From the NCBI GenBank assembly GCA_046483585.1, contig JAWOCV010000081.1, positions 1 to 10,655 on the forward strand: a DNA stretch of 10,655 nt, read 5' to 3'. A program made the position numbers and the translations under genes. Position 1 is the first letter of the stretch. Each line of letters starts with the position of its first letter. The notes below the pieces were generated by a model that worked only from the letters and a program-made list of their open reading frames with translations, had not been told where the DNA came from and did no database searches. Positions 1 to 7,169 of this stretch are shown here, piece by piece. Origin of the DNA: Marinilabilia sp046483585 (GTDB lineage Bacteria; Bacteroidota; Bacteroidia; Bacteroidales; Marinilabiliaceae).

Positions 1-371
1 CAAAACTTTCCTGTTATTATATTTACGATATCCGGAAGATGTATTTTCCCGCTGCGACCAACCAGGATCTTGCTTCACTTGAAAAACAGTTCGAAAAAAA
101 ATGTACGAAATATCTGGCCAAATTTGGTCTTGAATCCTCTGATGTAGACCGGCTGTTTAATGTCAATGATAAGCTGACCGGCCAGGCAGAAAAACTTTAC
201 AATAAGGCAGTGGAGGTGGATGCCGACCTTCTCGTGGTAGGAACCCGGGGGCAGACCAATTCTGTGATCAGCTTGTTGGGCAATATCACTGAAAACCTCA
301 TGCGCATGGAAACCGAGGTGCCTGTCATGATCATAAAAAACAAGAAAAGTAAAAGCTGGTCGCTGTTTTAA
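1..371 (+). CDS. Universal stress protein, C-terminal part (5' end outside window)
   Basis: The reading frame is open to the left edge (codons from base 3: KLSCYYIYDIRK before the first in-window Met at 39), so this is the C-terminal half of a longer protein, not a gene starting at 39. Towards the C terminus it has the USP fold signature VEVDADLLVVGTRG, followed by a nucleotide-binding pattern G-x2-G-x9-G-N (GTRG...LLGN) and the closing strand VPVMIIK. In ATP-binding USPs the residue after the last Gly is usually Ser/Thr; here it is Asn, so nucleotide binding is uncertain. USP proteins are soluble cytoplasmic dimers induced by stress. Whether this is a single-domain or tandem-domain USP cannot be told, because the N terminus is missing. 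The MFS gene follows after 15 bp on the same strand, suggesting co-transcription. The family call is firm; the role is generic. Confidence 0.88.
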   Translation, partial: KLSCYYIYDIRKMYFPAATNQDLASLEKQFEKKCTKYLAKFGLESSDVDRLFNVNDKLTGQAEKLYNKAVEVDADLLVVGTRGQTNSVISLLGNITENLMRMETEVPVMIIKNKKSKSWSLF

Positions 372-386
372 ACCGAAAAACAATCC

Positions 387-1556
387 ATGAACAAAGAGGA
401 AAGAAACCGCCGGCGAAATTTTCATCTTATCCTTTCGGTCACATTGCTTTCGGTAATCGGGGTGCCTTCCATCATTCCGGTGTTTCCCGAGCTGAGTGAA
501 GCCCTGGATGTTTCGCGAAACAAGATCGGTTTGCTCATAACCGTGTTTACTTTGCCTGGTGCTTTTCTGGCCCCTGTTCTGGGAATGATAACCGACCGGT
601 ACGGGCGCAAGCGCATATTGCTGATGGCCCTGGTGTTGTTTGGCATTAGCGGCACCCTGTGCTTTTTCTCCAAAGATTTTGAAACCATCCTTGTGCTGCG
701 TGCATTTCAGGGGTTAGGTGCTGCCTGCCTCGGTATCATCAACATTACGCTTATTGGCGATATTTTCACAGGGGAAGAAAAGGCCAAAGTGATGGGGTAT
801 ACCAGCGGCACCATTAGTCTGGGGATGGCTACATTCCCTGTCATTGGGGGACTGATGGCTGCATTCAGCTGGAACTGGCCGTTTTTGTTGCCATCCCTTG
901 CCCTGATCGTAGCGGTTTTTGTCCATTTTTATCTGAACAACCCTGAGCCGGATGAACCACCCCATTTTTCCAGTTATCTTAAAAATGTGGGCCGGGCGGT
1001 CATCAGGAAAGATGCCATTGTCCTCTTTCTTTTGTGCTTTATTAGTTTTCTCCTGCTCTTTGGCGTGCTCATGACTTATATGCCCATTCTTTTGAAAGAC
1101 CGGTTTAATTTTTCAAGCACAGAGATCGGACTGGTGTTCTTTTTTGTTGCCCTGGCCGCTGGGGGAGTAGCTTCCCGTTTGGGGCGCCTGATGAGGATGT
1201 TTTCCGTCAAAACACTGGTGCTTTTTGGTCTTGGCTCGTTTATGACCGGTTTTATTCTGATCCCCTTTGCCGGGAATATCTTCCTGTTTTTTCTTCTGTT
1301 GCTGTTGGTGGGCATGGGACAGGGCATTAACATCCCTTTGGTGTTTAATAATCTGACGGGCATAGCCCCGTTGGAACAACGGGGTGCTTTCATGTCGGTC
1401 AACAGTATGACGATACGGGCAGGACAAACTGTAGGGCCCCTGATTGGCGGCTTTTTGTTCGGAGTAGGCGGACTGGCATGGGTATTCTGGGGCGGTGCCA
1501 TCGTGACGGCCCTGTTTTTGTTGTATGTGGTGGTTTTTGTATCTGCGTTTAAATAG
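387..1556 (+). CDS. Major facilitator superfamily transporter (DHA1-like)
   Basis: A 389-aa hydrophobic protein of normal MFS length, with about 12 predicted membrane segments in two halves joined by a hydrophilic loop near residues 183-208. Motif A is clear at residues 66-77 (GMITDRYGRKRI). A motif-B-like LRAFQGLGAA with Arg105 lies in TM4, and a motif-C-like stretch (GTISLGMATFPVIGG) in TM5. The second half repeats a Gly/Pro-rich GQTVGPLIGG near 346-355. These are features of the 12-TM drug:H+ antiporter group (DHA1), which exports drugs or metabolites across the inner membrane, but the substrate cannot be deduced. The start at 387 gives a polar N terminus (MNKEERNRRRN) just before TM1 and sits 15 bp after the universal stress protein stop, so the two are probably one operon. 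Its stop is 5 bp from the stop of the convergent sulfotransferase gene. Confidence 0.9.
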   Translation: MNKEERNRRRNFHLILSVTLLSVIGVPSIIPVFPELSEALDVSRNKIGLLITVFTLPGAFLAPVLGMITDRYGRKRILLMALVLFGISGTLCFFSKDFETILVLRAFQGLGAACLGIINITLIGDIFTGEEKAKVMGYTSGTISLGMATFPVIGGLMAAFSWNWPFLLPSLALIVAVFVHFYLNNPEPDEPPHFSSYLKNVGRAVIRKDAIVLFLLCFISFLLLFGVLMTYMPILLKDRFNFSSTEIGLVFFFVALAAGGVASRLGRLMRMFSVKTLVLFGLGSFMTGFILIPFAGNIFLFFLLLLLVGMGQGINIPLVFNNLTGIAPLEQRGAFMSVNSMTIRAGQTVGPLIGGFLFGVGGLAWVFWGGAIVTALFLLYVVVFVSAFK

Positions 1557-1561
1557 CATCT

Positions 1562-2704
1562 TTATCCCACCACATCCAGTTCTTTTTCCTCCGGAGTTGT
1601 AGATATTTTAGGATAATTCCATAAACGGAAAGCAAAATCCCACTGTTTGTTTATTTCACGAACGTCTTCGGGATGATTGGGATATTTGTTGTGGTTCGAG
1701 GGTGGCTGATGCTTCAGAAACCGCTCAATATGGGGAGCAGCGTTATCGAAATTTTTTAATCTGAGTGTTTTGTAAATTCTTTTCAGCGTCTTCATAGGTG
1801 CATCGATGATGTCCTGATGACTGATCTCTGCTAATTGACCGGGAACCAGAAGGGATTTTTGTTCGAGATAATTGCGGTGCAGTTTTTCATAAACATCCAG
1901 CACAATCTTTCTTTTTTCCTCTTCGCTAATTTGCTGCAGGGAGACGGTATCTAATACATGTGACCACAATTTCAGATTGGAATAGAACACTTCGTACGGG
2001 TTTCGGTGAATGAAAACAAATCTGGCATTGGGGTAAATCTCCAGAAGATATTTGATCCGTGCCGTATCGCCGGGATTTTTGATAAGCAACCGGCCATGGC
2101 TGTGTTTCAGATAAGTTTTGTTCAGCAGCGTGCGCATGGTGTATTGCCATTCCCGCAACTCTTCTTCACTCAAGCCCTCAAAGAAGAGATATTTGTCGAA
2201 ATATGTCTTGTACGATTTAGGGAATAAGTGGGCCCAGTGGTAAGTGAATTCCGAAATTTCGCTGATCAGGGCTGTGTCAGATTCAGACGGGGCATCCAGG
2301 TTCATGGTCCTTGATATGTTTGACCTCCATTGTTTTACCGGTCTGGAAAGCCGCATAAACCTGGATATCATTGGCTTAAAGAATTCCTCGGTGGTCAGAA
2401 AATTGTCCGAGAAGAAATTCTGGTATTTGGTCTGAAAAAAGAGGTCAGGGTCTTCACTCATCAGTTGATGCAGGTAAGTGGTGCCGCTGCGCCAGTGTCC
2501 GATAATAAATATGGGCGCCTTGTCCGGTTCAATTTTGTCAACCGTTTTTTTAAATTTCTTTCTTTCCCTGCGCCTGAAGGGTTCTGAAAGCAGTAGCTTG
2601 AAATATATCAGGCATACCATTTTTTTGTTGGGACATTTTTTTATGGCATCGTGTTCCTTCAGTTTCCTGGTAAACGTGACCAGCGGACTCTCTTTTCTTT
2701 CCAT
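1562..2704 (-). CDS. Sulfotransferase family protein (Sulfotransferase_3-like)
   Basis: A 380-aa soluble protein. Residues 64-79 hold the 5'-phosphosulfate-binding loop (PIFIIGHWRSGTTYLH), the P-loop-like signature of PAPS-dependent sulfotransferases. Residues 228-247 hold the 3'-phosphate site (RFVFIHRNPYEVFYSNLKLW), with Arg234 and Ser242 eight residues apart, as in characterised cytosolic sulfotransferases. The LDAPSESDTAL stretch around 136-146 resembles a segment common in the bacterial Sulfotransferase_3 group. The family transfers sulfate from PAPS to hydroxyl or amino groups of lipids, sugars or peptides; the acceptor here is unknown. The start at 2704 gives a basic, Lys-rich N terminus without a signal peptide. 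It lies 61 bp downstream of the SDR gene on the same strand, so the two are probably co-transcribed. Its 3' end converges on the MFS gene with no hairpin terminator visible between them. Confidence 0.88.
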   Translation of the reverse strand: MERKESPLVTFTRKLKEHDAIKKCPNKKMVCLIYFKLLLSEPFRRRERKKFKKTVDKIEPDKAPIFIIGHWRSGTTYLHQLMSEDPDLFFQTKYQNFFSDNFLTTEEFFKPMISRFMRLSRPVKQWRSNISRTMNLDAPSESDTALISEISEFTYHWAHLFPKSYKTYFDKYLFFEGLSEEELREWQYTMRTLLNKTYLKHSHGRLLIKNPGDTARIKYLLEIYPNARFVFIHRNPYEVFYSNLKLWSHVLDTVSLQQISEEEKRKIVLDVYEKLHRNYLEQKSLLVPGQLAEISHQDIIDAPMKTLKRIYKTLRLKNFDNAAPHIERFLKHQPPSNHNKYPNHPEDVREINKQWDFAFRLWNYPKISTTPEEKELDVVG

Positions 2705-2765
2705 TACTTTTTTCGATTCGTACGATATAAATCCTTAATGCAAGGAAGGGTTCCGGCTGTTGAGG

Positions 2766-3551
2766 TTACTCTTTTGGCGGGATCAGATTGTTTTCTTCTG
2801 TCACACCCCCGTCAACAGGGATGATACTTCCTGATATCCAGGAGGCTTCATCTGAAAGGAGGTAAGACACTATCCCTGCAATATCCTTTGTTTCACCAAC
2901 CCGGCCGACCGGATGGCGTACACGGGCTTTTTCCACCATGTTTTCGTAATCTTCACGGTTGTCGACCAGCTGATTGTCGAAGTGGAGGGGGGTCCTGACC
3001 AGGCCAGGATTTACCGAATTGACACGTATTTTGTACGGCCCCAGATCGGCCGTGAGAAATCGTGTGAACATATCGAGGCCCGCCTTGGAAACGGAGTAAC
3101 CAATGCTGGTTCCCGGACGCAGCCCGGCAATCGATGAAATATTGACGATGGCGGCCCCGTTGGCTTTCTTTAACAGGGGCAGGAGGGTTTTGGTTACCAG
3201 AAAAGGTCCGGTGAGATTCACATCAAGCATTTTTTGCCAGTCGCCGGCCTCCAGGGTCTCAAGGGTTCCCACACTGATCACCCCGGCACTGTTCACAAGG
3301 CCGTGTAATATGCCGTAGTGTTCATTGATGTGTTTGTAAATGGCTTTGATATCGTCTGTTGTGGAGACATCGCCCGTGATGAAATCAACTTTGTTTTTCA
3401 GATGAGGTTTCTCCTCAAGGGCCCTTTCAATTTTCCTTTTGTTACGGCTCACCGAGACAACCTGATGTCCCTGCGAGGTTAGCTTTTCCCCAATGGCCAG
3501 TCCTATGCCTGAGCTGCCACCGGTTATAAGATATGTTTTTTTTGTTTGCAT
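2766..3551 (-). CDS. Classical short-chain dehydrogenase/reductase (SDR)
   Basis: A 261-aa protein when started at the Met at 3551 (MQTKKTYLITGG), the normal length for a classical SDR. In order: dinucleotide-binding TGGSSGIG at 10-17; SVSRN with Arg36 after the second strand, which favours NADP(H); acidic D61; NSAG at 87-90 (variant of NNAG); Asn112; catalytic Ser139, Tyr152 and Lys156 (YSVSK); then NPGLVRTP and the C-terminal SGSIIPVDGG typical of FabG-like enzymes. The reaction is reversible oxidation/reduction of a hydroxyl/keto group; the substrate is unknown. A nearby alternative start at 3560 adds only MVS. The frame stays open to 3725, but that extension is low-complexity and includes an 18-bp tandem duplication, so it is not believed coding. 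The sulfotransferase follows on the same strand, suggesting linked steps in one pathway (inference). Confidence 0.9.
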   Translation of the reverse strand: MQTKKTYLITGGSSGIGLAIGEKLTSQGHQVVSVSRNKRKIERALEEKPHLKNKVDFITGDVSTTDDIKAIYKHINEHYGILHGLVNSAGVISVGTLETLEAGDWQKMLDVNLTGPFLVTKTLLPLLKKANGAAIVNISSIAGLRPGTSIGYSVSKAGLDMFTRFLTADLGPYKIRVNSVNPGLVRTPLHFDNQLVDNREDYENMVEKARVRHPVGRVGETKDIAGIVSYLLSDEASWISGSIIPVDGGVTEENNLIPPKE

Positions 3552-3642
3552 GGATACCATAAGTATTGTTTTGCCGGGCGAAAATATGAATAATGAGGAC
3601 GAGGTGCAAACCATTGTTTTTTTGATATGTCTTTTAGCTAAT

Positions 3643-3678
3643 AAAATATGTAAACAATTGAAAATATGTAAACAATTG
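3643..3678. repeat. 18-bp tandem duplication upstream of the SDR gene
   Basis: The unit AAAATATGTAAACAATTG occurs twice with no mismatch (3643-3660 and 3661-3678), and a third partial unit starts at 3679 (AAAATATT). It lies about 90-130 bp upstream of the SDR start at 3551. It could be a promoter-proximal operator pair for the minus-strand SDR-sulfotransferase unit, or a neutral slippage duplication. Translated in the open minus frame it gives a tandem NCLHIF repeat that does not look like a protein. Confidence 0.8.
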
Positions 3679-3716
3679 AAAATATTACACTTACATTTTT
3701 CGTTAGCTTTCAAAAT

Positions 3717-3878
3717 ATGCCGCAAAAGAGAGAGTAACTTCTCCTTCGAGCTTCGAGCTTCGAGCTTTGAGCTTTCAGTTTTCAGCTACTACTAACTCTG
3801 CGACTGAGCTAAGAGCTAACAGCTAACAGCTAAGAGCTAACAGCTTCCAGCTCCCCCGCGGCTAGGTTACTTTTATCT
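3717..3878. repeat. Composite repeat element with two 7-bp-period AGCT arrays (copy A)
   Basis: The element starts ATGCCGCAAAAGAGAGAGTA. It then carries a first array with AGCT (once AGTT) at 3749, 3756, 3763, 3770, 3777 and 3784, a spacer (CTACTACTAACTCTGCGACTG), and a second array with AGCT at 3807, 3814, 3821, 3828, 3835, 3842 and 3849. Every step is exactly 7 bp. It closes with CTCCCCCGCGGCTAGGTTAC and TTTTATCT. The ends are weakly inverted (AGTAACTT near the left, AGGTTACTTTT at the right). AGCT is self-complementary, so the array can pair with itself in many registers. It fills the space between trkH and the SDR gene and shows no coding potential. Confidence 0.85.
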
Positions 3879-3936
3879 AACAAACATTCTAATTCCTTTT
3901 TTGAGGTGTCTAATCAATATTGTTGGTTCTTTGGTT

Positions 3937-4024
3937 ATGCCTCAAAAGAGAGAGTAACTTCTCCTTCCAGCTTTGAGCTTTGAGCTTCGAGCTTTCAGCT
4001 ACTACTGACTCTGCAACTGAGCTA
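3937..4024. repeat. Second copy of the AGCT heptad element (copy B, direct repeat)
   Basis: A direct repeat of the left part of copy A. The same leader (ATGCC-CAAAAGAGAGAGTAA, one mismatch) is followed by a 7-bp-period array with AGCT at 3969, 3976, 3983, 3990 and 3997, then the same spacer (CTACTACTGACTCTGCAACT) before an AGCT at 4020. The step from the last array unit to the next AGCT is 23 bp in both copies. It is 88 bp against 95 bp for the matching part of copy A, exactly one heptad shorter, as expected of unit gain or loss by slippage. It ends about 20 bp from the trkH stop. Confidence 0.83.
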
Positions 4025-4044
4025 CTAACCACTAATGTGTGGTG

Positions 4045-5847
4045 TTATCCGATCATCAATTTGGCACCTGGATACCGGTAATTTTTTGAAACGGTGGCAC
4101 GACTGAAAATGATCAACATGGTAAGCGATCCTATCCGGCCAATGAACATGGAAATCACCACAATCATTTTTCCGGCTGTGGAAAGATCACCAGTAATCCC
4201 CAGTGATAAACCGACCGTTCCCATGGCCGAAACTTGTTCAAACAGGATCTCCTTTAAAGAAAAACCGGGATTGGTTAGCGAAAGTAATGTTGAAAACAGG
4301 AACAGAAATGTAAGAGCCAGTACGATGATGGCATACGTTTTATTGACAGATACCCAGCGTATGTTTCTTTTGAACACCTCGACGTGTTCTTTCCCGCGTA
4401 AATTTGCCCAGGTGGCTTTCAGCGCTACGGCAAAGGTGGTGGTTTTGATACCGCCACCCGTGGATCCCGGACTGGCGCCGATGAACATGAAAACCATGAA
4501 GAACAAAAGGGTGGGGATCGAAAGCATAGACGTGTCTACGGTGTTGAAGCCGGCGGTTCGCGTGGTGGCCGACTGGAACAGGGAGGTGACCATCTTCCCG
4601 CCCAGGGAATATCCGTCAAGTGTATTGTTGTACTCAAAGATGAAGAACAGTATGGCGCCTCCGACAAACAGGAATGTCGATACTGCAAGCACCAACCTGG
4701 TGTTGACAGCCAGTGTGCGCCAGAAACTTTTTTGTCCGGGATGATGGCTCCCCGTCTTCAGAAGATCCTGGAGTACAACGAACCCCAGCCCCCCCGCGAC
4801 GATCAATACCATTACCACCACGTGTGCGGCGTATCCGTGGCGGACCGGCGCTTCAAACAAACCATTGCTGAAAAGTGAGAATCCCGCATTGTTGAACGCT
4901 GAAACAGAATGGAACAAGGAAAAGAAAATCTGTTCGCCGGTGTCGGCAAAAATGCCCTTTCCTCCCCACAGAAAAAACAGAAGGACAGCTCCTGTCACTT
5001 CCAACACAATGCTGTAATAAACCACTTTCCGGAGCGTGTTGGTCAGACTTCCCGTTTCTTCCGTATCCATAAGATCGCGCATCAGGTGGGTGGATTGAAG
5101 GCTCCCCGATTTTCGGTAAAATGAGCCGATGAAAGTGGCTATTGTCAACATGTTAAGACCCCCCAGCTGAAACAACAACATGATGGTGATCTGCCCCTTG
5201 AACGTGAAAAAAGTAGCTGTGTCCTGAACGATAAGACCGGTCACACAAGTGGCACTCGTAGATGTAAACAAGGCATCCGCCCACGAAATGGGGGTTCTTG
5301 TCATTTCGGGCATTTTCAGCAATGCCGTGCCGGTGACAATGAGTATCAGGAAAGAAAGGGCCAGTAAAGCGGCCGGACTGATGCGGAAATTTTTTAAATT
5401 CAGGCTCACCCGTCCCCCTTCAAGTATGGCCACGATCCAGAAAAGCAACTGAAGGATCAGAAAATAGCCGTTCACCGACAATCCCGCATGCCGGGAAAGG
5501 TTTTGCCAGTAAGTTTCGCCAAAAGCGAAAAAAACCAACGTTTCGCTCAGGATCAGGATCATAATGATGCATTCCCCCAAATTTTGTTTCAGAAATCGCA
5601 GGGGGTTGAAATCAAAAAACAGGCGCAGGGCAAATTTGAGTACAAAGAAATCCAGCACCCTTTGTAGAAGATTGGCGAGGATCAAAGTGGTGGACTCATC
5701 GGGTGAAAAACCAAAGAAATAGATTATGATGGCCGCTCCCGCGAGGAATGCCATCAGGGATAAAACATTCACCACCCTGAAAAAGCGGTCCCGGATGTTG
5801 AAAAGGGATACATTGATGCGTTCCCTGATGTTCCTGATATTTCCCAT
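4045..5847 (-). CDS. trkH: TrkH/KtrB-type potassium uptake channel subunit with N-terminal membrane extension
   Basis: A 600-aa integral membrane protein forming the K+ (or Na+-coupled K+) translocating subunit. All four selectivity-filter loops are visible: ATCVTGL (199-205), NNAGFS (319-324), TAGFNT (431-436) and GTVGLS (543-548). So are the conserved GSTGGGIKTTTF (461-472) and GRIGSLT (570-576) segments. The TrkH core appears to start near residue 154 (FRISPAALLALSFL). Before it is an unusual stretch of about 150 residues with four likely membrane segments (near 25-47, 53-78, 92-110 and 126-143), which the roughly 450-480-aa KtrB/TrkH references lack. The start codon immediately follows the stop of the RCK gene (5848/5847), so the two are translationally linked. 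Downstream are the heptad repeats and a weak hairpin (4028-4043) without a T-run. Confidence 0.95.
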   Translation of the reverse strand: MGNIRNIRERINVSLFNIRDRFFRVVNVLSLMAFLAGAAIIIYFFGFSPDESTTLILANLLQRVLDFFVLKFALRLFFDFNPLRFLKQNLGECIIMILILSETLVFFAFGETYWQNLSRHAGLSVNGYFLILQLLFWIVAILEGGRVSLNLKNFRISPAALLALSFLILIVTGTALLKMPEMTRTPISWADALFTSTSATCVTGLIVQDTATFFTFKGQITIMLLFQLGGLNMLTIATFIGSFYRKSGSLQSTHLMRDLMDTEETGSLTNTLRKVVYYSIVLEVTGAVLLFFLWGGKGIFADTGEQIFFSLFHSVSAFNNAGFSLFSNGLFEAPVRHGYAAHVVVMVLIVAGGLGFVVLQDLLKTGSHHPGQKSFWRTLAVNTRLVLAVSTFLFVGGAILFFIFEYNNTLDGYSLGGKMVTSLFQSATTRTAGFNTVDTSMLSIPTLLFFMVFMFIGASPGSTGGGIKTTTFAVALKATWANLRGKEHVEVFKRNIRWVSVNKTYAIIVLALTFLFLFSTLLSLTNPGFSLKEILFEQVSAMGTVGLSLGITGDLSTAGKMIVVISMFIGRIGSLTMLIIFSRATVSKNYRYPGAKLMIG

Positions 5848-6540
5848 TTATTGGTTGATCTCGATGAATCGTTCAACATGGATCCGTTTTCCGAAAAGGA
5901 CCAGAGAGTCATTCTCCCTGATGATGCTTTCCCCTTTGGGAATGCCGTAGATGTGCTCCTCCTTCACCGTCTCCCCGTTTTTTTCCACCTCTTTGGTTCG
6001 TTTCATGGTGATCAGGTTTAGCTCGTAGCGCTGACGTAAATCCAGATCCTTCAGCGATCGTCCGATGACATCAGGTGGAGCCGCAATTTCCATAATGCTG
6101 AAATCCTCTGGCAGGTCAAGATAGGAAACGATGGAGGGATTGATCAGTCTTTCGGCCACATTGATGCCTACTTCATGCTCCGGCGCCAGTATTTCGCTGA
6201 TCCCTATCTTTTCAAGAATGATATGCTGGGCTTTTCCCCTGGCCCGGGCCATGATGCGTTTAACACCAAGGTCCATCAGGACGGTGGTGCAAAGTAAAAG
6301 CTGTTCAAAGTCTTCACCAATGGCCACTACAACGGCTTCAAATCCGAGTATGTCCTGAGCCTGGAGGGCCTTCTTGTCGGCCGCATCCATGGTGACGGCC
6401 AGGTCAACTTCGTCAGCCACTTCTTCAATAACTTGTCTGTTGCGGTCTATGGCCATCACTTCCGCCCCTTTTTTTGTCAGGGTCTTGGCGATGGCCATAC
6501 CGAATTGGCCCATGCCGATGACTGCTATTTTCTTTGCCAT
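5848..6540 (-). CDS. trkA: TrkA/KtrA-type RCK regulatory subunit of K+ uptake
   Basis: A 230-aa cytoplasmic protein, the size of single-RCK KtrA rather than the duplicated, roughly 460-aa E. coli TrkA. The RCK_N Rossmann fold opens KKIAVIGMGQFG (GxGxxG at 9-14) and has Asp32 at the end of strand 2 (AIDRNR), consistent with NAD(H)/ATP/ADP-type nucleotide binding. ARARGKAQHIILEKIG (98-113) and the APEHEVG stretch (119-125) are typical of the family. Residues about 145-225 form the RCK_C ligand-binding domain (DFSIMEIAAPPDVIGRSL...DSLVLFG). Rings of such subunits gate the TrkH/KtrB channel encoded immediately downstream with zero spacing. It is the first gene of the operon, and a promoter-like sequence lies about 30 bp upstream. 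Confidence 0.95.
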   Translation of the reverse strand: MAKKIAVIGMGQFGMAIAKTLTKKGAEVMAIDRNRQVIEEVADEVDLAVTMDAADKKALQAQDILGFEAVVVAIGEDFEQLLLCTTVLMDLGVKRIMARARGKAQHIILEKIGISEILAPEHEVGINVAERLINPSIVSYLDLPEDFSIMEIAAPPDVIGRSLKDLDLRQRYELNLITMKRTKEVEKNGETVKEEHIYGIPKGESIIRENDSLVLFGKRIHVERFIEINQ

Positions 6541-6568
6541 GAAGATTCAACGTTGTGATTTGCTCTTT

Positions 6569-6600
6569 CGAAAGTACAGAAAAACCCGGATGGATGCAAC
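6569..6600 (-). promoter_or_regulatory. Candidate Bacteroidota-type promoter for trkA-trkH
   Basis: On the minus strand, GTTG (6600-6597) is followed after 20 bp by TACTTTCG (6576-6569). This fits the Bacteroidota consensus -33 TTTG and -7 TAnnTTTG with one change in each box and the expected 19-21-bp spacing. It would place the transcript start roughly 20-25 nt upstream of the trkA ATG. A TTTTGCAAAA palindrome lies at 6601-6610, just upstream. The match is short and could be chance. Confidence 0.35.
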
Positions 6601-6680
6601 TTTTGCAAAAACAGGACAAAAACATCCTAAAAAGCAGCTTTTTTATTGAACCATCGACTGTTAAGCTTGTTTGAGAAGAT

Positions 6681-7169
6681 ATGAAGACGCTTATGATCAT
6701 AGTTATATTGGCTTTTTTCGGCCATTTTGACCGGGATGTTCAGGCACAGAATATTCCCGAAATGGATTTTGAAGCTTTTGAGCCCTTGTTGCACAAAAGC
6801 AACGACACCACTTATGTGGTCAATTTCTGGGCCACATGGTGCAAGCCATGTGTTGAAGAAATTCCCGCATTTCTGGAGGTGGCTTCAGAGTTTGACGAGG
6901 AGAAAGTGAAATTTGTTTTTGTCAGTCTCGATTTACCTGATCAGAAGGAAAACCGTGTCATTCCTTTTATGAAAAAACACGGAATGGAGGATGAAAAGGT
7001 CATATTGCTCAACGATCCCGATTCCAACAGTTGGATCGACAAGGTAAATCCCGGCTGGTCGGGGGCCATTCCGGCTACAGTCATTTACAACGCTGACAGC
7101 CGGAAATTTGTTGAAGGATCTCTTACTTATACAGAGTTGAAAAGCATTTTAAAAACGGAGGCGCTATGA
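6681..7169 (+). CDS. Exported thioredoxin-like (TlpA-type) disulfide oxidoreductase
   Basis: A 162-aa protein. Residues 1-22 form a signal-peptide-like segment (MKTLMIIVILAFFGHF, then a polar stretch ending VQA-Q) with no lipobox Cys, predicting export to the periplasm. The mature part is a compact TlpA/ResA-like thioredoxin fold: VVNFWATWCKPCVEEIP with catalytic Cys54 and Cys57 (WCKPC), the strand VKFVFVSLDLP, and the cis-proline GAIPATVIY at Pro131. Such proteins reduce or shuffle disulfides, for example in cytochrome c maturation or oxidative-stress defence; the partner is unknown. Its last codons overlap the start of the next redoxin gene by ATGA, implying coupled translation. It is divergent from trkA across 140 bp. 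Confidence 0.9.
   Translation: MKTLMIIVILAFFGHFDRDVQAQNIPEMDFEAFEPLLHKSNDTTYVVNFWATWCKPCVEEIPAFLEVASEFDEEKVKFVFVSLDLPDQKENRVIPFMKKHGMEDEKVILLNDPDSNSWIDKVNPGWSGAIPATVIYNADSRKFVEGSLTYTELKSILKTEAL

Noticed and set aside
3552..3725. Longer SDR reading frame starting at 3725 (319 aa)
   Set aside because: The extra 58 residues come from AT-rich intergenic DNA including the 18-bp tandem duplication, and the SDR fold starts normally with a few residues before TGGSSGIG when translation begins at 3551.
3493..3795. 100-codon plus-strand ORF
   Set aside because: It overlaps the SDR start on the opposite strand, and its end is the translated AGCT heptad array (repeated FELRASSFEL).
3717..4024. Possible CRISPR array from regularly spaced repeats
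   Set aside because: The repeat unit is 7 bp with no spacers of 25-40 bp, and no cas genes are present.
4094..4744. 216-codon plus-strand ORF opposite trkH
   Set aside because: It is antisense to a well-supported TrkH coding region with all four filter motifs; it is a long shadow frame with no recognisable features.
6655..6681. Promoter box TAAGCTTG before the TlpA-like gene
   Set aside because: It lies only about 12 bp from the ATG and has no -33 box at the right distance.
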